A stretch of DNA of 64,000 bases from Chrysogorgia sp. JL179-B06 (Eukaryota; Cnidaria; Anthozoa; Scleralcyonacea; Chrysogorgiidae): contig JAYKKM010000340.1 in the NCBI GenBank assembly GCA_035772405.1, positions 310,758-374,757 of the forward strand, written 5' to 3'. The notes beneath the pieces were generated by a model. It searched no databases, was not told the origin of the DNA, and saw only the letters and a program-made list of their open reading frames with translations. A program made the position numbers and the translations under genes. Of the stretch, positions 18,515 through 26,136 are shown in pieces. The stretch's first letter is position 1, and each line of letters starts with the position of its first letter.

Positions 18515-19177
18515 ATGGTCAGGGTTGTAGTGTTGATTAGAGGTCCAACGGAGACTGTGGATCTACCAGAGGCACTCTTGACGTTTGGCTCAGACCCTCA
18601 CTTACTAGTAAAAAAAGCGACCATCTTTTGGGATTACGTTAACGTGAGGACCGGTGTGAATGATGAAATAAGTTACAACAGCAACAAACACGTTTTTGGG
18701 TCTGGGTACCACACTTTTAAAATGATTGCTGACGAGTTGAAAGGATTAGGGGCTATCGAGCTAGTAGCCAACAAACACAATTCAAAGTGTGAGATAAAAA
18801 CTGACCAACAATTAGAGCTGTTTAAATTTGGAGAACTCTTAGGGTTCAACGATAACACAACGGTGAGTAGTAGTGGTTTGGTCAGCCCTAATGTTGTGGA
18901 TGTTAACAAAGGGTTGAAGTACGTACAAGTAGGTTGTAGCATTGTGAACAGACCTGAGAATATTGTTAGTGGTAGCAAAAGCGAGGTTATCGTCGAGTTG
19001 CCATTGACCACCACCCAACCACTGAAGAGCTCCGTTCAACAATTCTTCAATATTGAGTCGAAGGTGTCAATAAACAAAGGCGCTTTTACGCAGCTGGTGT
19101 TTAACGTGACTGACCAAGATGGTAGTGGTGTCAATGTTGGTGACATATTGTTGGATTTGTATGCGACGCTTGAGTAG
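18515..19177 (+). CDS. penton/spike-like beta-rich capsid protein, paralogue 1
   Basis: The 220-residue protein is a shorter paralogue of the one encoded at 19203. Shared features are KKATIFWDYVNVRTG (against VKTATVFWSYDNVASG), a GYHTF motif, FGELLGF at mid-protein, VDVNKGLKYVQVGCSIV, a conserved E-[LT]-P-[LI] strand, IESKVSINKG and the end VGDILLDLY. Alternating short hydrophobic strands indicate a beta sandwich. The last 95 residues look like the C-terminal half of Maverick minor-capsid/spike-type proteins. A vertex (penton base or spike) position is inferred. Unlike its neighbour it lacks the MSLNYG tail peptide. Translation starts at the first ATG after the 23-base divergent gap. Confidence 0.7.
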   Translation: MVRVVVLIRGPTETVDLPEALLTFGSDPHLLVKKATIFWDYVNVRTGVNDEISYNSNKHVFGSGYHTFKMIADELKGLGAIELVANKHNSKCEIKTDQQLELFKFGELLGFNDNTTVSSSGLVSPNVVDVNKGLKYVQVGCSIVNRPENIVSGSKSEVIVELPLTTTQPLKSSVQQFFNIESKVSINKGAFTQLVFNVTDQDGSGVNVGDILLDLYATLE

Positions 19178-19202
19178 CTAACGTTAAACGCGCGCTAAAG
19201 TA

Positions 19203-19991
19203 ATGAGTCTAAACTATGGGTTCGACTCTGGTGGTTACACTGAAAAGCGACGTGTAGACGACAGTCCTCAAAAGTTGACGGTGCTTGTTGAAGGTGTGGA
19301 GAAAGTTGTAACTTTTGACTACAGTGTAGTAGCCACACATGATAACCCATACATTATAGTTAAGACAGCCACTGTGTTTTGGAGCTATGACAATGTGGCG
19401 AGTGGTGGTGATATTCAATTCTTCGTTATTTCTACAGGAAAACCAGTGCCGAGACTCGGGCCAATTCGAGTGGGTGGGGGCTACTACGACTTCGACGCGT
19501 TGGTTAGAGCTCTACGACACGTGCTCAAGGTGTTTAGTATAGATCTTGTGGTGGAGAAACTGATGACCACAGGTAAAAGTAGGATAAAAATTAAGACTAT
19601 GGGGGGGAACGACTCCAAAATAGAACTTAGGTTAGGTGACATTGGGCTTTTGCTTGGTTTCGCGAAGGACGCAGGAATTACGGTAGACACTAAGTGGCAC
19701 GACAGTCCAAACAAGATTGACATAAACAGAGGTCTAAAGTATGTAGAGGTATCGTGTGACGCTGTTGAGACGGAGAGCAATGTGGGCACTGACGGGAATC
19801 GTAGTGATGTGATCACAACATTGCCAATACCCACCGAGCAGTCTCTTGATGGAGGGATACAACGTTACGCATACGTTGACTCCAAGGTGAAAATTAAAAA
19901 AGGTGTTTACTCAAGTATGACGTTTCGTGTCAAACCAAACAATGGTGACGCTGACGTTGGCGCGGTGCTATTGGAACTGTATATTGTGTGA
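19203..19991 (+). CDS. penton/spike-like beta-rich capsid protein, paralogue 2, with MSLNYG tail
   Basis: The 262-residue protein carries an N-terminal extension (MSLNYGFDSGGYTEKRRVDD) that its paralogue lacks. It then has the shared fold: TATVFWSYDNV, GGGYYDFDALVRAL, LGDIGLLLGF, IDINRGLKYVEVSCDAV, DVITTLPIPT, VDSKVKIKKGVY and VGAVLLELY. The extension begins with the same six residues as the fiber-like protein at 16168-17118, which suggests that both dock to one vertex protein. The stop overlaps the integrase start: the integrase ATG is at 19988-19990 and this frame ends at 19991. Role as penton or spike subunit is inferred from position and from resemblance to other Maverick capsid genes. 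Confidence 0.7.
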   Translation: MSLNYGFDSGGYTEKRRVDDSPQKLTVLVEGVEKVVTFDYSVVATHDNPYIIVKTATVFWSYDNVASGGDIQFFVISTGKPVPRLGPIRVGGGYYDFDALVRALRHVLKVFSIDLVVEKLMTTGKSRIKIKTMGGNDSKIELRLGDIGLLLGFAKDAGITVDTKWHDSPNKIDINRGLKYVEVSCDAVETESNVGTDGNRSDVITTLPIPTEQSLDGGIQRYAYVDSKVKIKKGVYSSMTFRVKPNNGDADVGAVLLELYIV

Positions 19992-21100
19992 GTTATATGG
20001 AGCTTGGCGTGGAAACAGAGCAAGGGTTGCGAGACATTTATTATGATCCTAAGACAGGGTACAGTGGTGTAGAGAAATTGTATCAAAGTGCATTGGGAGA
20101 CGGATTGGGAGTAACTAGAAAAACAGTGAAAGAGTGGTTGACAGCGCAGGACACTTACACTAGGTACAAACCTATTGTGAGAAGACATAAGTTCCGTGCG
20201 ACTTTTGTTGGATTTCTTGGTGAAGAGCTCCAAATGGACTTAGTGGACATGAGCAAGTACTCAAAACAGAACAAAGGTTATTATTGGATATTGACAGGCA
20301 TTGAAATATTGAGTAGATACGCTTTTGGAATTGCAGTTTACAGAAAAGACACTAAGAACATGACTAAGGCTGTTGGAAAATTGTTGGTTGACTTTAAAGA
20401 TCGGTTTGGGACCACGCCTAAGTTAGCGCAATTTGACGACGGACTTGAGTTCTACAATGTTGGTGTGAAAAGTTTACTGAAAGAACATGGTGTTGAATAT
20501 TTCAGCACTAAGAGCGATAAAAAGGCTGCTGTTGTCGAGCGTTTTAACAGAAGTCTGAAGAGTATTATGTGGAAGTACTTTTACACCCGCGGGACGTACA
20601 AATGGATTGACGTTTTGGATCAGTTTGTAAGCAATTACAATAGCAATGTGAACCGTAGTATTATGATGAAGCCGAAGGACGTCAATAAGTCAAACGAAGG
20701 CGAAGTGTGGACCACTTTGTTTGGTCATCAATTTGCAGACAACCCATTGCCAAAGTTTAGAGTTGGTCAATCAGTGAGAATTAGTAAGTACAAGAGTGTG
20801 TTCACAAAGGGTTATGAAGCCAACTTCACTGAGGAGCTGTTTAAAGTGGTAAAGGTTATTCGTGGTGATCCGAATGTGTACGAAATTGAGGATCACACCG
20901 GTGAACAGATTATTGGTAAATTTTACGAACAGGAATTATCGCTGGTCAATAAGAAACGTGGTGGTGATGTGTACAGAGTTGAAAAGGTGTTGAAAAGAAA
21001 GAAAGTCAGAGGGAAGAAGATGGCGCTGGTCAAATGGTTGGGTTATGAGAGCAAACATAATTCGTGGATACCAGAAAGCGATATTCAAAACGTGAGCTAA
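19988..21100 (+). CDS. int: retroviral-type integrase with C-terminal chromodomain
   Basis: Inserts the element and produces the 6-bp target duplication. In 370 residues, an N-terminal region (1-70) precedes the RNase H-like core, whose catalytic triad reads D84 (ELQMDLVD), D150 (AQFDDGLEF) and E184 (AVVERFNRSLK), with 33 residues between the last two. A beta-rich DNA-binding region follows (about 255-320, FRVGQSVRISK, VYEIED). Residues 327-368 form a chromodomain: VYRVEKVL, ALVKWLGY, NSWIPESDI. Chromodomains in other integrases read methylated histone tails and steer insertion to heterochromatin, which fits this copy's position inside satellite DNA. The ATG overlaps the stop of the preceding gene by 4 bases. 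Confidence 0.96.
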   Translation: MSYMELGVETEQGLRDIYYDPKTGYSGVEKLYQSALGDGLGVTRKTVKEWLTAQDTYTRYKPIVRRHKFRATFVGFLGEELQMDLVDMSKYSKQNKGYYWILTGIEILSRYAFGIAVYRKDTKNMTKAVGKLLVDFKDRFGTTPKLAQFDDGLEFYNVGVKSLLKEHGVEYFSTKSDKKAAVVERFNRSLKSIMWKYFYTRGTYKWIDVLDQFVSNYNSNVNRSIMMKPKDVNKSNEGEVWTTLFGHQFADNPLPKFRVGQSVRISKYKSVFTKGYEANFTEELFKVVKVIRGDPNVYEIEDHTGEQIIGKFYEQELSLVNKKRGGDVYRVEKVLKRKKVRGKKMALVKWLGYESKHNSWIPESDIQNVS

Positions 21101-21106
21101 TGTAAT

Positions 21107-22543
21107 ATGGCTGAAGGTGGGGAAGGTTTCGACGAGATCGAGATGGAGAACTTTGGTAGAGCTTACACTGATGATCAAATAAACGTCGAACTTGAAAGAG
21201 ACACTCAAGCTTACAATTCACTTGACGATAGGTACACCAGCGGTGACATGCCAGACGTTGAGCGTGTTGAGTATAATAAATTGTCTGAGAGAATAGACAG
21301 ACTTCAGGACGAGCAAGAGAGAAGGTTTCGAGAAAAAGAGACGTCATTTATCGACACTGATGATGGTAAGACGGTGACAATAAGGGGGACTAACACAGAA
21401 GTCCCAACAGTAGAGTTTGTTGAACAGGATTCATATGGTGACGTCAATGACGTAAGTTTCAGTCTAGCTTTTGAAGAGGAGGAGGAAATTAAAAAAAGAC
21501 TGGGTGAGCTAAAAGCGTCCAACAAAGAGCTAACAGAAAACAATGTAAAAAGAATCAAGCTAATAAATAGGAAAATACGTAAATTAAGCAAAAAGGGACT
21601 CGGTCACGACGACACGTCAAGGAAAATAGTTAACAGGTCGCAGGTTACGGACTCGGGGGCTATTCTTTTCAAACCGATAAACAAAGATGGTAAATATGGA
21701 AGACCCAAACGAATTCTAATACCTAATAAAAAAGGCTTGATCTACAGTAAAGACGCGAGTAGTAAAAACGCGATTGAGCAGTTCAAAAAGTTAGTTAGTC
21801 AAATCCCTGAGAGCACAGAAACAACAGCTGTCACAACAGAAGTAATCCTAGATGACTTCCCAGTGATTGAAACAAGAGTGGAGCGCTATAACATAACTGG
21901 GCTATCATTAGACGAAAACCGCGAACATAATGGTGTGCTCAACCCAAGTGATAGTGTGTTGCGTGAGTCGAGAATAGGTGACAATGGCGCATTGCAAATA
22001 CAAGCAGACTATTATCAGGAAGCGATAAATGAAACGAGTAGGAGAATGACAGAGCTTGATACAAAAGATAAGCAAAGTAGTCTTACGAGTGACGAACAGC
22101 TAGAGTACGACGGTTTGCTTAGGAGAGAGGTGGGACTCACGCAAGCCAAAAAAGAAGTCTTAGAACAACGGCGAATAGAAGAGGTTAGAGCGCAACAAGA
22201 AGTCGACATTGACAGATTGCAGAAGTTTAAGGAATGGGCTAAAGAAAATGTGGTTGGGTTGAGCGCTGTAGCGATTTCAGTGGCTGGAATTATAACAACT
22301 ATTATTATCGCTGGGAGGTCTGCTGTTATGAGAGGCGCTATGGCTACAAAGTCATTCGCACAGGCTGTTAAGAACGCAATCACGAAGATGGGTCCATGGG
22401 CTGTTGGGCTGGCTAATTTAGTTTACAACGCGTTGACGCTGGGCGCGAAGGGTCTTGCTTGGTTGGCTCAAAATCTGTGGGTACTCGCAGTGGTACTTGC
22501 GTGGTTTGCTTATGATTATTACAAGCTAAAACGGCAGCGATAA
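21107..22543 (+). CDS. Maverick structural membrane protein
   Basis: The 478-residue protein has an acidic, charged N-terminal half with coiled-coil-like stretches (about 50-80 and 120-165, LSERIDRLQDEQERR, EEEEEIKKRLGELK), then a central globular part. A second helical region (about 300-372, rich in Q, E, R) is followed by a hydrophobic C-terminal quarter: 382-403 (VVGLSAVAISVAGIITTIII), a glycine/alanine-rich amphipathic part, and 454-470 (LWVLAVVLAWFAYDYY) with a basic end. Proteins with this architecture, especially the KEWAKEN...GLSAVAISVAGIITT stretch, recur in invertebrate Mavericks next to integrase and capsid genes. Inner membrane or minor virion protein is the likely role. The start lies 6 bases after the integrase stop. 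Confidence 0.75.
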   Translation: MAEGGEGFDEIEMENFGRAYTDDQINVELERDTQAYNSLDDRYTSGDMPDVERVEYNKLSERIDRLQDEQERRFREKETSFIDTDDGKTVTIRGTNTEVPTVEFVEQDSYGDVNDVSFSLAFEEEEEIKKRLGELKASNKELTENNVKRIKLINRKIRKLSKKGLGHDDTSRKIVNRSQVTDSGAILFKPINKDGKYGRPKRILIPNKKGLIYSKDASSKNAIEQFKKLVSQIPESTETTAVTTEVILDDFPVIETRVERYNITGLSLDENREHNGVLNPSDSVLRESRIGDNGALQIQADYYQEAINETSRRMTELDTKDKQSSLTSDEQLEYDGLLRREVGLTQAKKEVLEQRRIEEVRAQQEVDIDRLQKFKEWAKENVVGLSAVAISVAGIITTIIIAGRSAVMRGAMATKSFAQAVKNAITKMGPWAVGLANLVYNALTLGAKGLAWLAQNLWVLAVVLAWFAYDYYKLKRQR

Positions 22544-22560
22544 AACATATGTAAAGGTAT

Positions 22561-23799
22561 ATGAACGTCACGTCAGCAGAGTTGAGCCCTGGTTTTAGAC
22601 GAGCAACCATGGGTGTCATAAAAGGGGCGAGAACGCAACACGTAATCACGTTGAACCCTAATAAGGTCAGTCCTGGCGAGGAACTTTACATTGACATACC
22701 GAAGCTCAAGGTTAGTAGCTGTTTGGTGCCTGGATCGTTGGGTCTAGTGTTCGACTTTAAGAATGCAAACGTCAAAAGCTGGTTCTTGAATAATGTTAGT
22801 AAGTTGTTGGTTGAGAAACTTGTTGTGAGACTAGCTGGGGAAACCGTGTATGACAACAATGGGGAAAATTACACTGGTGTCTATCGCGACCTTTGGGAAA
22901 GTGTCACTGCGCGAGACCAAATGATTGACTACGGCATTGGTGGTGAGAACTTGAGAAAGCTAGTTTCTAAGGATGACAGTGGCGCGACGAGTGGGAACGT
23001 TGCTAAAGTTAGTGACGCGTTGATGTTTGGTGTGATTGGGACGAAACTGCGGATTAAGCTTGGTAAGATTATGAATGACCACGGGTTGTACGCTCCTTTT
23101 AGCATGAACAACAACTTGCAGTATGTGATCACACTTCCGAAGGCCACAGACATCATGGTGGCGCAATCCGGTAGCGCTGTGGGTGGATACACTCTGGAGA
23201 ATCTCGAGCTTGAGTATGAGACGATTGATAACCAGGAGCTCGCTGACGAAATAGCGTCGGGCTATGCAAGTGGTCGTAGTTTGTCATACGAGCACATCAC
23301 GTTGATGAAAACCACCGAATGGGACAAAGGCACGACCATTGTGAATGAAAACATTAATCTTCCAAGAAAAAGCATGAAGGCAATTGTGTTGCTATTCACG
23401 AATAAGGTGCGAACAGACAGTGAGGAGTTTCTTTACCCAAATATTGAGAATATTAGAGTCACAATTGAAGGTGTACCGAATAGCGTGTACTCACAGGGTA
23501 TTCCAAAGTCGAAGTTCTATGCAGAAGCGAAGCGACTGTTTGGGTTGGGTGAAGAACACGCTCAGTTCATGACCATACAGAAGTTTTATAAAGATGGCTT
23601 TGCGTTGGTCGTTGACTTGAGGAGCGTTCAAGATAATCACAATGTTGCCACTGGTAAAAATATTGTGAACACACAATCTGGTGTGCTTCTTGAGATCACT
23701 AAGAAAGCGACGACTGCAAATGTCATGTGCAGGGTGTTTGTGATAAGTGATGGGTTGGTCAACTTCATGAACAATGGGTTGCAGTCAATCCAGTATTAA
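22561..23799 (+). CDS. mcp: double jelly-roll major capsid protein
   Basis: Forms the hexon-like capsomers of the predicted icosahedral particle. The 412-residue sequence shows the Maverick capsid pattern: an N-terminal arm, ELYIDIPKLKVSSCLVPGSL, FDFKNANVKSWFLNNVSKLL, KLVVRLAGETVYDNNGENY, YRDLWES, then KIMNDHGLYAPFSMNNNLQY and LPKATDIMV of the first jelly roll. The second jelly roll has LSYEHITL, INLPRKSMKAIVLLF, FLYPNIENIRVTIEGVPN, SVYSQGI, FYKDGFALVVDLRS and a C-terminal strand VMCRVFVISDGLVNF. Length is a little short for the family, whose members often exceed 450 residues, but both halves seem present. It sits between the membrane protein (17 bases) and the packaging ATPase (15 bases). 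Confidence 0.93.
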   Translation: MNVTSAELSPGFRRATMGVIKGARTQHVITLNPNKVSPGEELYIDIPKLKVSSCLVPGSLGLVFDFKNANVKSWFLNNVSKLLVEKLVVRLAGETVYDNNGENYTGVYRDLWESVTARDQMIDYGIGGENLRKLVSKDDSGATSGNVAKVSDALMFGVIGTKLRIKLGKIMNDHGLYAPFSMNNNLQYVITLPKATDIMVAQSGSAVGGYTLENLELEYETIDNQELADEIASGYASGRSLSYEHITLMKTTEWDKGTTIVNENINLPRKSMKAIVLLFTNKVRTDSEEFLYPNIENIRVTIEGVPNSVYSQGIPKSKFYAEAKRLFGLGEEHAQFMTIQKFYKDGFALVVDLRSVQDNHNVATGKNIVNTQSGVLLEITKKATTANVMCRVFVISDGLVNFMNNGLQSIQY

Positions 23800-23814
23800 A
23801 TCAAACGTGAGTTA

Positions 23815-24414
23815 ATGGAGACTCCGTTTAATATGTTAATTGTTGGTATGACAGCTTGTGGTAAGACGCATTATTTGCTGGAAACATTGGAATCTGAGTA
23901 CTTTTGTAAATTTGACTACATTGTGTTGATTTGTCCTACTTTCGAGTGGAACAAAGCGTATCAAGATTGGAGATATGTACGCGACCCTGATGTGTTAGCG
24001 ATAGACTGCGCGCAGGACAGTGTCGACGCTGTTCTCAAGTGTGTGACAAATGTTTTTAAAGGTACTAACACTCTGATTGTGTTGGACGACTGTGCGAGCT
24101 CTCAAGATGTCAAGAATAGGACTAGTCAATTAGTCAACTTAGCTTTTAGTGCGCGACATTTTATGTTGAGCGTTATTGTCATCACACAACAACTGACGTC
24201 GATCGCAAAACCGTATAGAGAAAACATTAGTAAGCTCATTTGCTTTTACTGTCCGAGCAGAAGTGATATGAAGGTTGTTATTGACGATTATCTTGGAAAC
24301 ATTAGCAGAGAAAAATCGTCAGCGATTGTGACCGCATTAAAAAATAATAAGTACGCTAGACTTGAAATCTCACTGCGTTACCCATACAGTCACGAAGTTG
24401 TTATTCCGCAATAA
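23815..24414 (+). CDS. A32/FtsK-HerA-type DNA packaging ATPase
   Basis: Powers DNA entry into the capsid. The 199-residue protein has Walker A GMTACGKT (11-18), Walker B TLIVLDD (86-92) and a sensor-like VIVITQQ (120-126), the order and spacing of the compact packaging ATPases of Mavericks, virophages and adintoviruses. Length is normal for the family. It directly follows the capsid gene, the usual arrangement. The stop codon lies within AATAAA (24410-24415) and only 3 bases separate it from the next start. Confidence 0.92.
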   Translation: METPFNMLIVGMTACGKTHYLLETLESEYFCKFDYIVLICPTFEWNKAYQDWRYVRDPDVLAIDCAQDSVDAVLKCVTNVFKGTNTLIVLDDCASSQDVKNRTSQLVNLAFSARHFMLSVIVITQQLTSIAKPYRENISKLICFYCPSRSDMKVVIDDYLGNISREKSSAIVTALKNNKYARLEISLRYPYSHEVVIPQ

Positions 24415-24415
24415 A
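24410..24415 (+). terminator. polyadenylation hexamer overlapping the ATPase stop codon
   Basis: CCGCAATAAAATATG holds the TAA stop of the ATPase, an AATAAA hexamer and the ATG of the next gene. If this hexamer is used, the last gene of the block needs its own transcript or depends on read-through. Confidence 0.45.
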
Positions 24416-24417
24416 AT

Positions 24418-24933
24418 ATGGGTATAAGTAATAGCGTGATGGTAAAACGCAAAAGTGAGGAAAACCCCACGATTGAGGAATTAGTTGAGGAGACTGACGA
24501 CACCTCAACTGTGGAAGACAACGTTGACGTTAGGAGATCCGAACTTATTAGACTGTCCGGTGACGGTGTGGTAAGTCAGTCCGAAGCGTACATTAAAAAA
24601 GCGTCCGCGAAAGTTATTGATAAGATATGGCGCCAACACGAGTTGAAGAGAATGGAGATTGCAAACGCTTTTCTCACCGATTTGCTAATCAGCAAATTCG
24701 CTAGCTTACTGGATGGGTTGAACGCTATTGAAAATCCTGACGAACTAAACGACGAGTTACAAAAAGACCCGTTACTAAAGAAAGACGTCGAGAGCATTGT
24801 CGCGATTGTGACGCCGTACGTGCCCTTCTTGGGCTTGTTGTCGGGAGGAATCACAACGTCGAAATATGTGTACGATCACCACTTCAAGAAAGAAACGGTA
24901 GACGACGTTGAAAATAGCGAGCGAGTGGACTAG
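24418..24933 (+). CDS. possible myristoylated membrane protein ending in the right TIR
   Basis: The 171-residue product begins MGISNS, which fits the N-myristoylation pattern (Gly2, Ser6). It continues with a very acidic segment (15-36), a basic/helical middle (56-100, KKASAKVIDKIWRQHELKR), a hydrophobic segment (127-143, IVAIVTPYVPFLGLLSG) and an acidic tail. No named family is recognised. Its stop codon TAG (24931-24933) is the innermost three bases of the right terminal repeat, so the repeat supplies the translation end. Position after the ATPase suggests a virion or assembly role, which is inferred. Confidence 0.7.
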   Translation: MGISNSVMVKRKSEENPTIEELVEETDDTSTVEDNVDVRRSELIRLSGDGVVSQSEAYIKKASAKVIDKIWRQHELKRMEIANAFLTDLLISKFASLLDGLNAIENPDELNDELQKDPLLKKDVESIVAIVTPYVPFLGLLSGGITTSKYVYDHHFKKETVDDVENSERVD

Positions 24934-24978
24934 CCAATCAAAAGAGCGCCATTTCGCTATCCACTTGGATAAAACATC

Positions 24979-25003
24979 ACCACTAGAGTCAAAATCTAGT
25001 GGT
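24979..25003. promoter_or_regulatory. 9-bp perfect stem-loop in right TIR
   Basis: ACCACTAGA - GTCAAAA - TCTAGTGGT followed by a run of T, the mirror of 8026-8050. Read rightwards, a stem followed by TTTTTTTT lies 46 bases after the stop codon of the last rightward gene. Confidence 0.55.
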
Positions 25004-25044
25004 TTTTTTTCGCGCGTGAATTGAGACAACAGCAGAACGCGTCG

Positions 25045-25281
25045 GTTGAAATAACACTCTCTATTTTTTAATATGTGGGAGTGAGCTCGTACCACATTTT
25101 ATTTTTTTAACACGCGAAAATGTTGAAATGACACTTTCTATTTTTTCCTAAATGTAATTTGTGAGAATTTTGAAACGACGCTCTCTATTTTTTTTAAATG
25201 TGATTTGACAAATTTGTGAAAATGTTGAAACGACTATTTTTTTAAATGCGATTCGACAAATTTGTGAAAATGTTGAAACGC
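25045..25281. repeat. degenerate ~50-bp subrepeats inside the right TIR
   Basis: Mirror copy of 7748-7984, with repeated ATTTGTGAAAATGTTGAAAC units separated by CTCTCTATTTTTTT-type spacers. Confidence 0.7.
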
Positions 25282-25558
25282 ACCTAAAAAATGGCTAAAG
25301 TAGCGTAAAGTTTAGCGAAAGTCGTGATTTTTTTAATATTTGGCATCAACTTAGTAGAAAACGTGGGAGGGGTGTTTAGATTGACTAACGATCACCATAA
25401 TAGCACAGAGACTGACGCTGTGAGCTCACCAACGTCGATTATAAAACGTGAGTACCAAAACATTGTTGAATTGTGGCTCGACACAAATTTGGTGATGTTT
25501 TGGCGTTTATATCACGGTTGGCGTTGACTGAGCCCGAAGCCCTAGTTACTATACTACT

Positions 25559-25564
25559 GGAAAC
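25559..25564. repeat. 6-bp target site duplication, right copy
   Basis: GGAAAC follows the right terminus and matches 7465-7470. Confidence 0.95.
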
Positions 25565-25975
25565 AACGAGACAAAGGGACAGACAGACCACATATTGACA
25601 AGCACAAAAGAATACAGAGGTACAGTATAATGTAAGGCATCTTTCCCGAAACAGTTACATATTGGTGTTTCTAAAACAAGTCCCCACAACAAATCACGCA
25701 AGAGATTACACACGCACCCTTGAAGAAAACTATGAACAAATTTAAAGAATGGGAAACAACGAGACAAAGGGACAGACAGACAACATATTGACAAGCACAA
25801 AAGAATACAGAGGTACAGTATAATGTAAGGCATCTTTCCCGAAACAGTTACATATTGGTGTTTCTAAAACAAGTCCCCACAACAAATCACGCAAGAGATT
25901 ACACACGCACCCTTGAAGAAAACTATGAAGAAAACTATGAAGAAATTTAAAGAATGGGAAACAACGAGACAAAGG

Positions 25976-26078
25976 GACAGACAGACAGACAGACAGACAC
26001 GCAGACAGACACGCAGACAGACAGACAGACAGACAGACAGGCAGACAGACATGCAGACAGACACGCAGACAGACACGC

Positions 26079-26135
<57 letters not shown>
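25976..26135. repeat. (GACA)n tract A with GACACGCA variants
   Basis: Expanded tetranucleotide tract inside a satellite monomer. Its first half is interrupted by ACGCAGACAG, AGGCAGACAG and ATGCAGACAG variants in the same order as in tracts B and D, showing that the three are copies of one block. Confidence 0.9.

Positions 26136-26136
<1 letters not shown>

Larger units (their letters stand above)
7471..25558. mobile_element. complete Maverick/Polinton transposon (endogenous virus-like element)
   Basis: This is an 18,088-bp element bounded by 628-bp inverted repeats and 6-bp direct repeats. It encodes family B polymerase, integrase, packaging ATPase and double jelly-roll capsid protein, the defining Maverick set, in four blocks of tightly packed genes without recognisable introns. 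Identical terminal repeats, a perfect duplication and unbroken reading frames suggest recent insertion. Cargo genes (thymidine kinase, Bro-N nuclease, fiber-like protein) distinguish it from a minimal Polinton. Such elements are thought to move as transposons and perhaps also as virions; the virion part is inferred from the gene content. Confidence 0.97.
24931..25558 (-). repeat. right terminal inverted repeat of the Maverick
   Basis: Complement of 7471-8098, ending GCCCTAGTTACTATACTACT. Both copies are 628 bases, and I saw no difference in the stretches compared, including the subrepeat block and a 67-codon frame (25324-25527, plus). Identity implies either a young insertion or recent repair of one end from the other. 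Confidence 0.95.
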
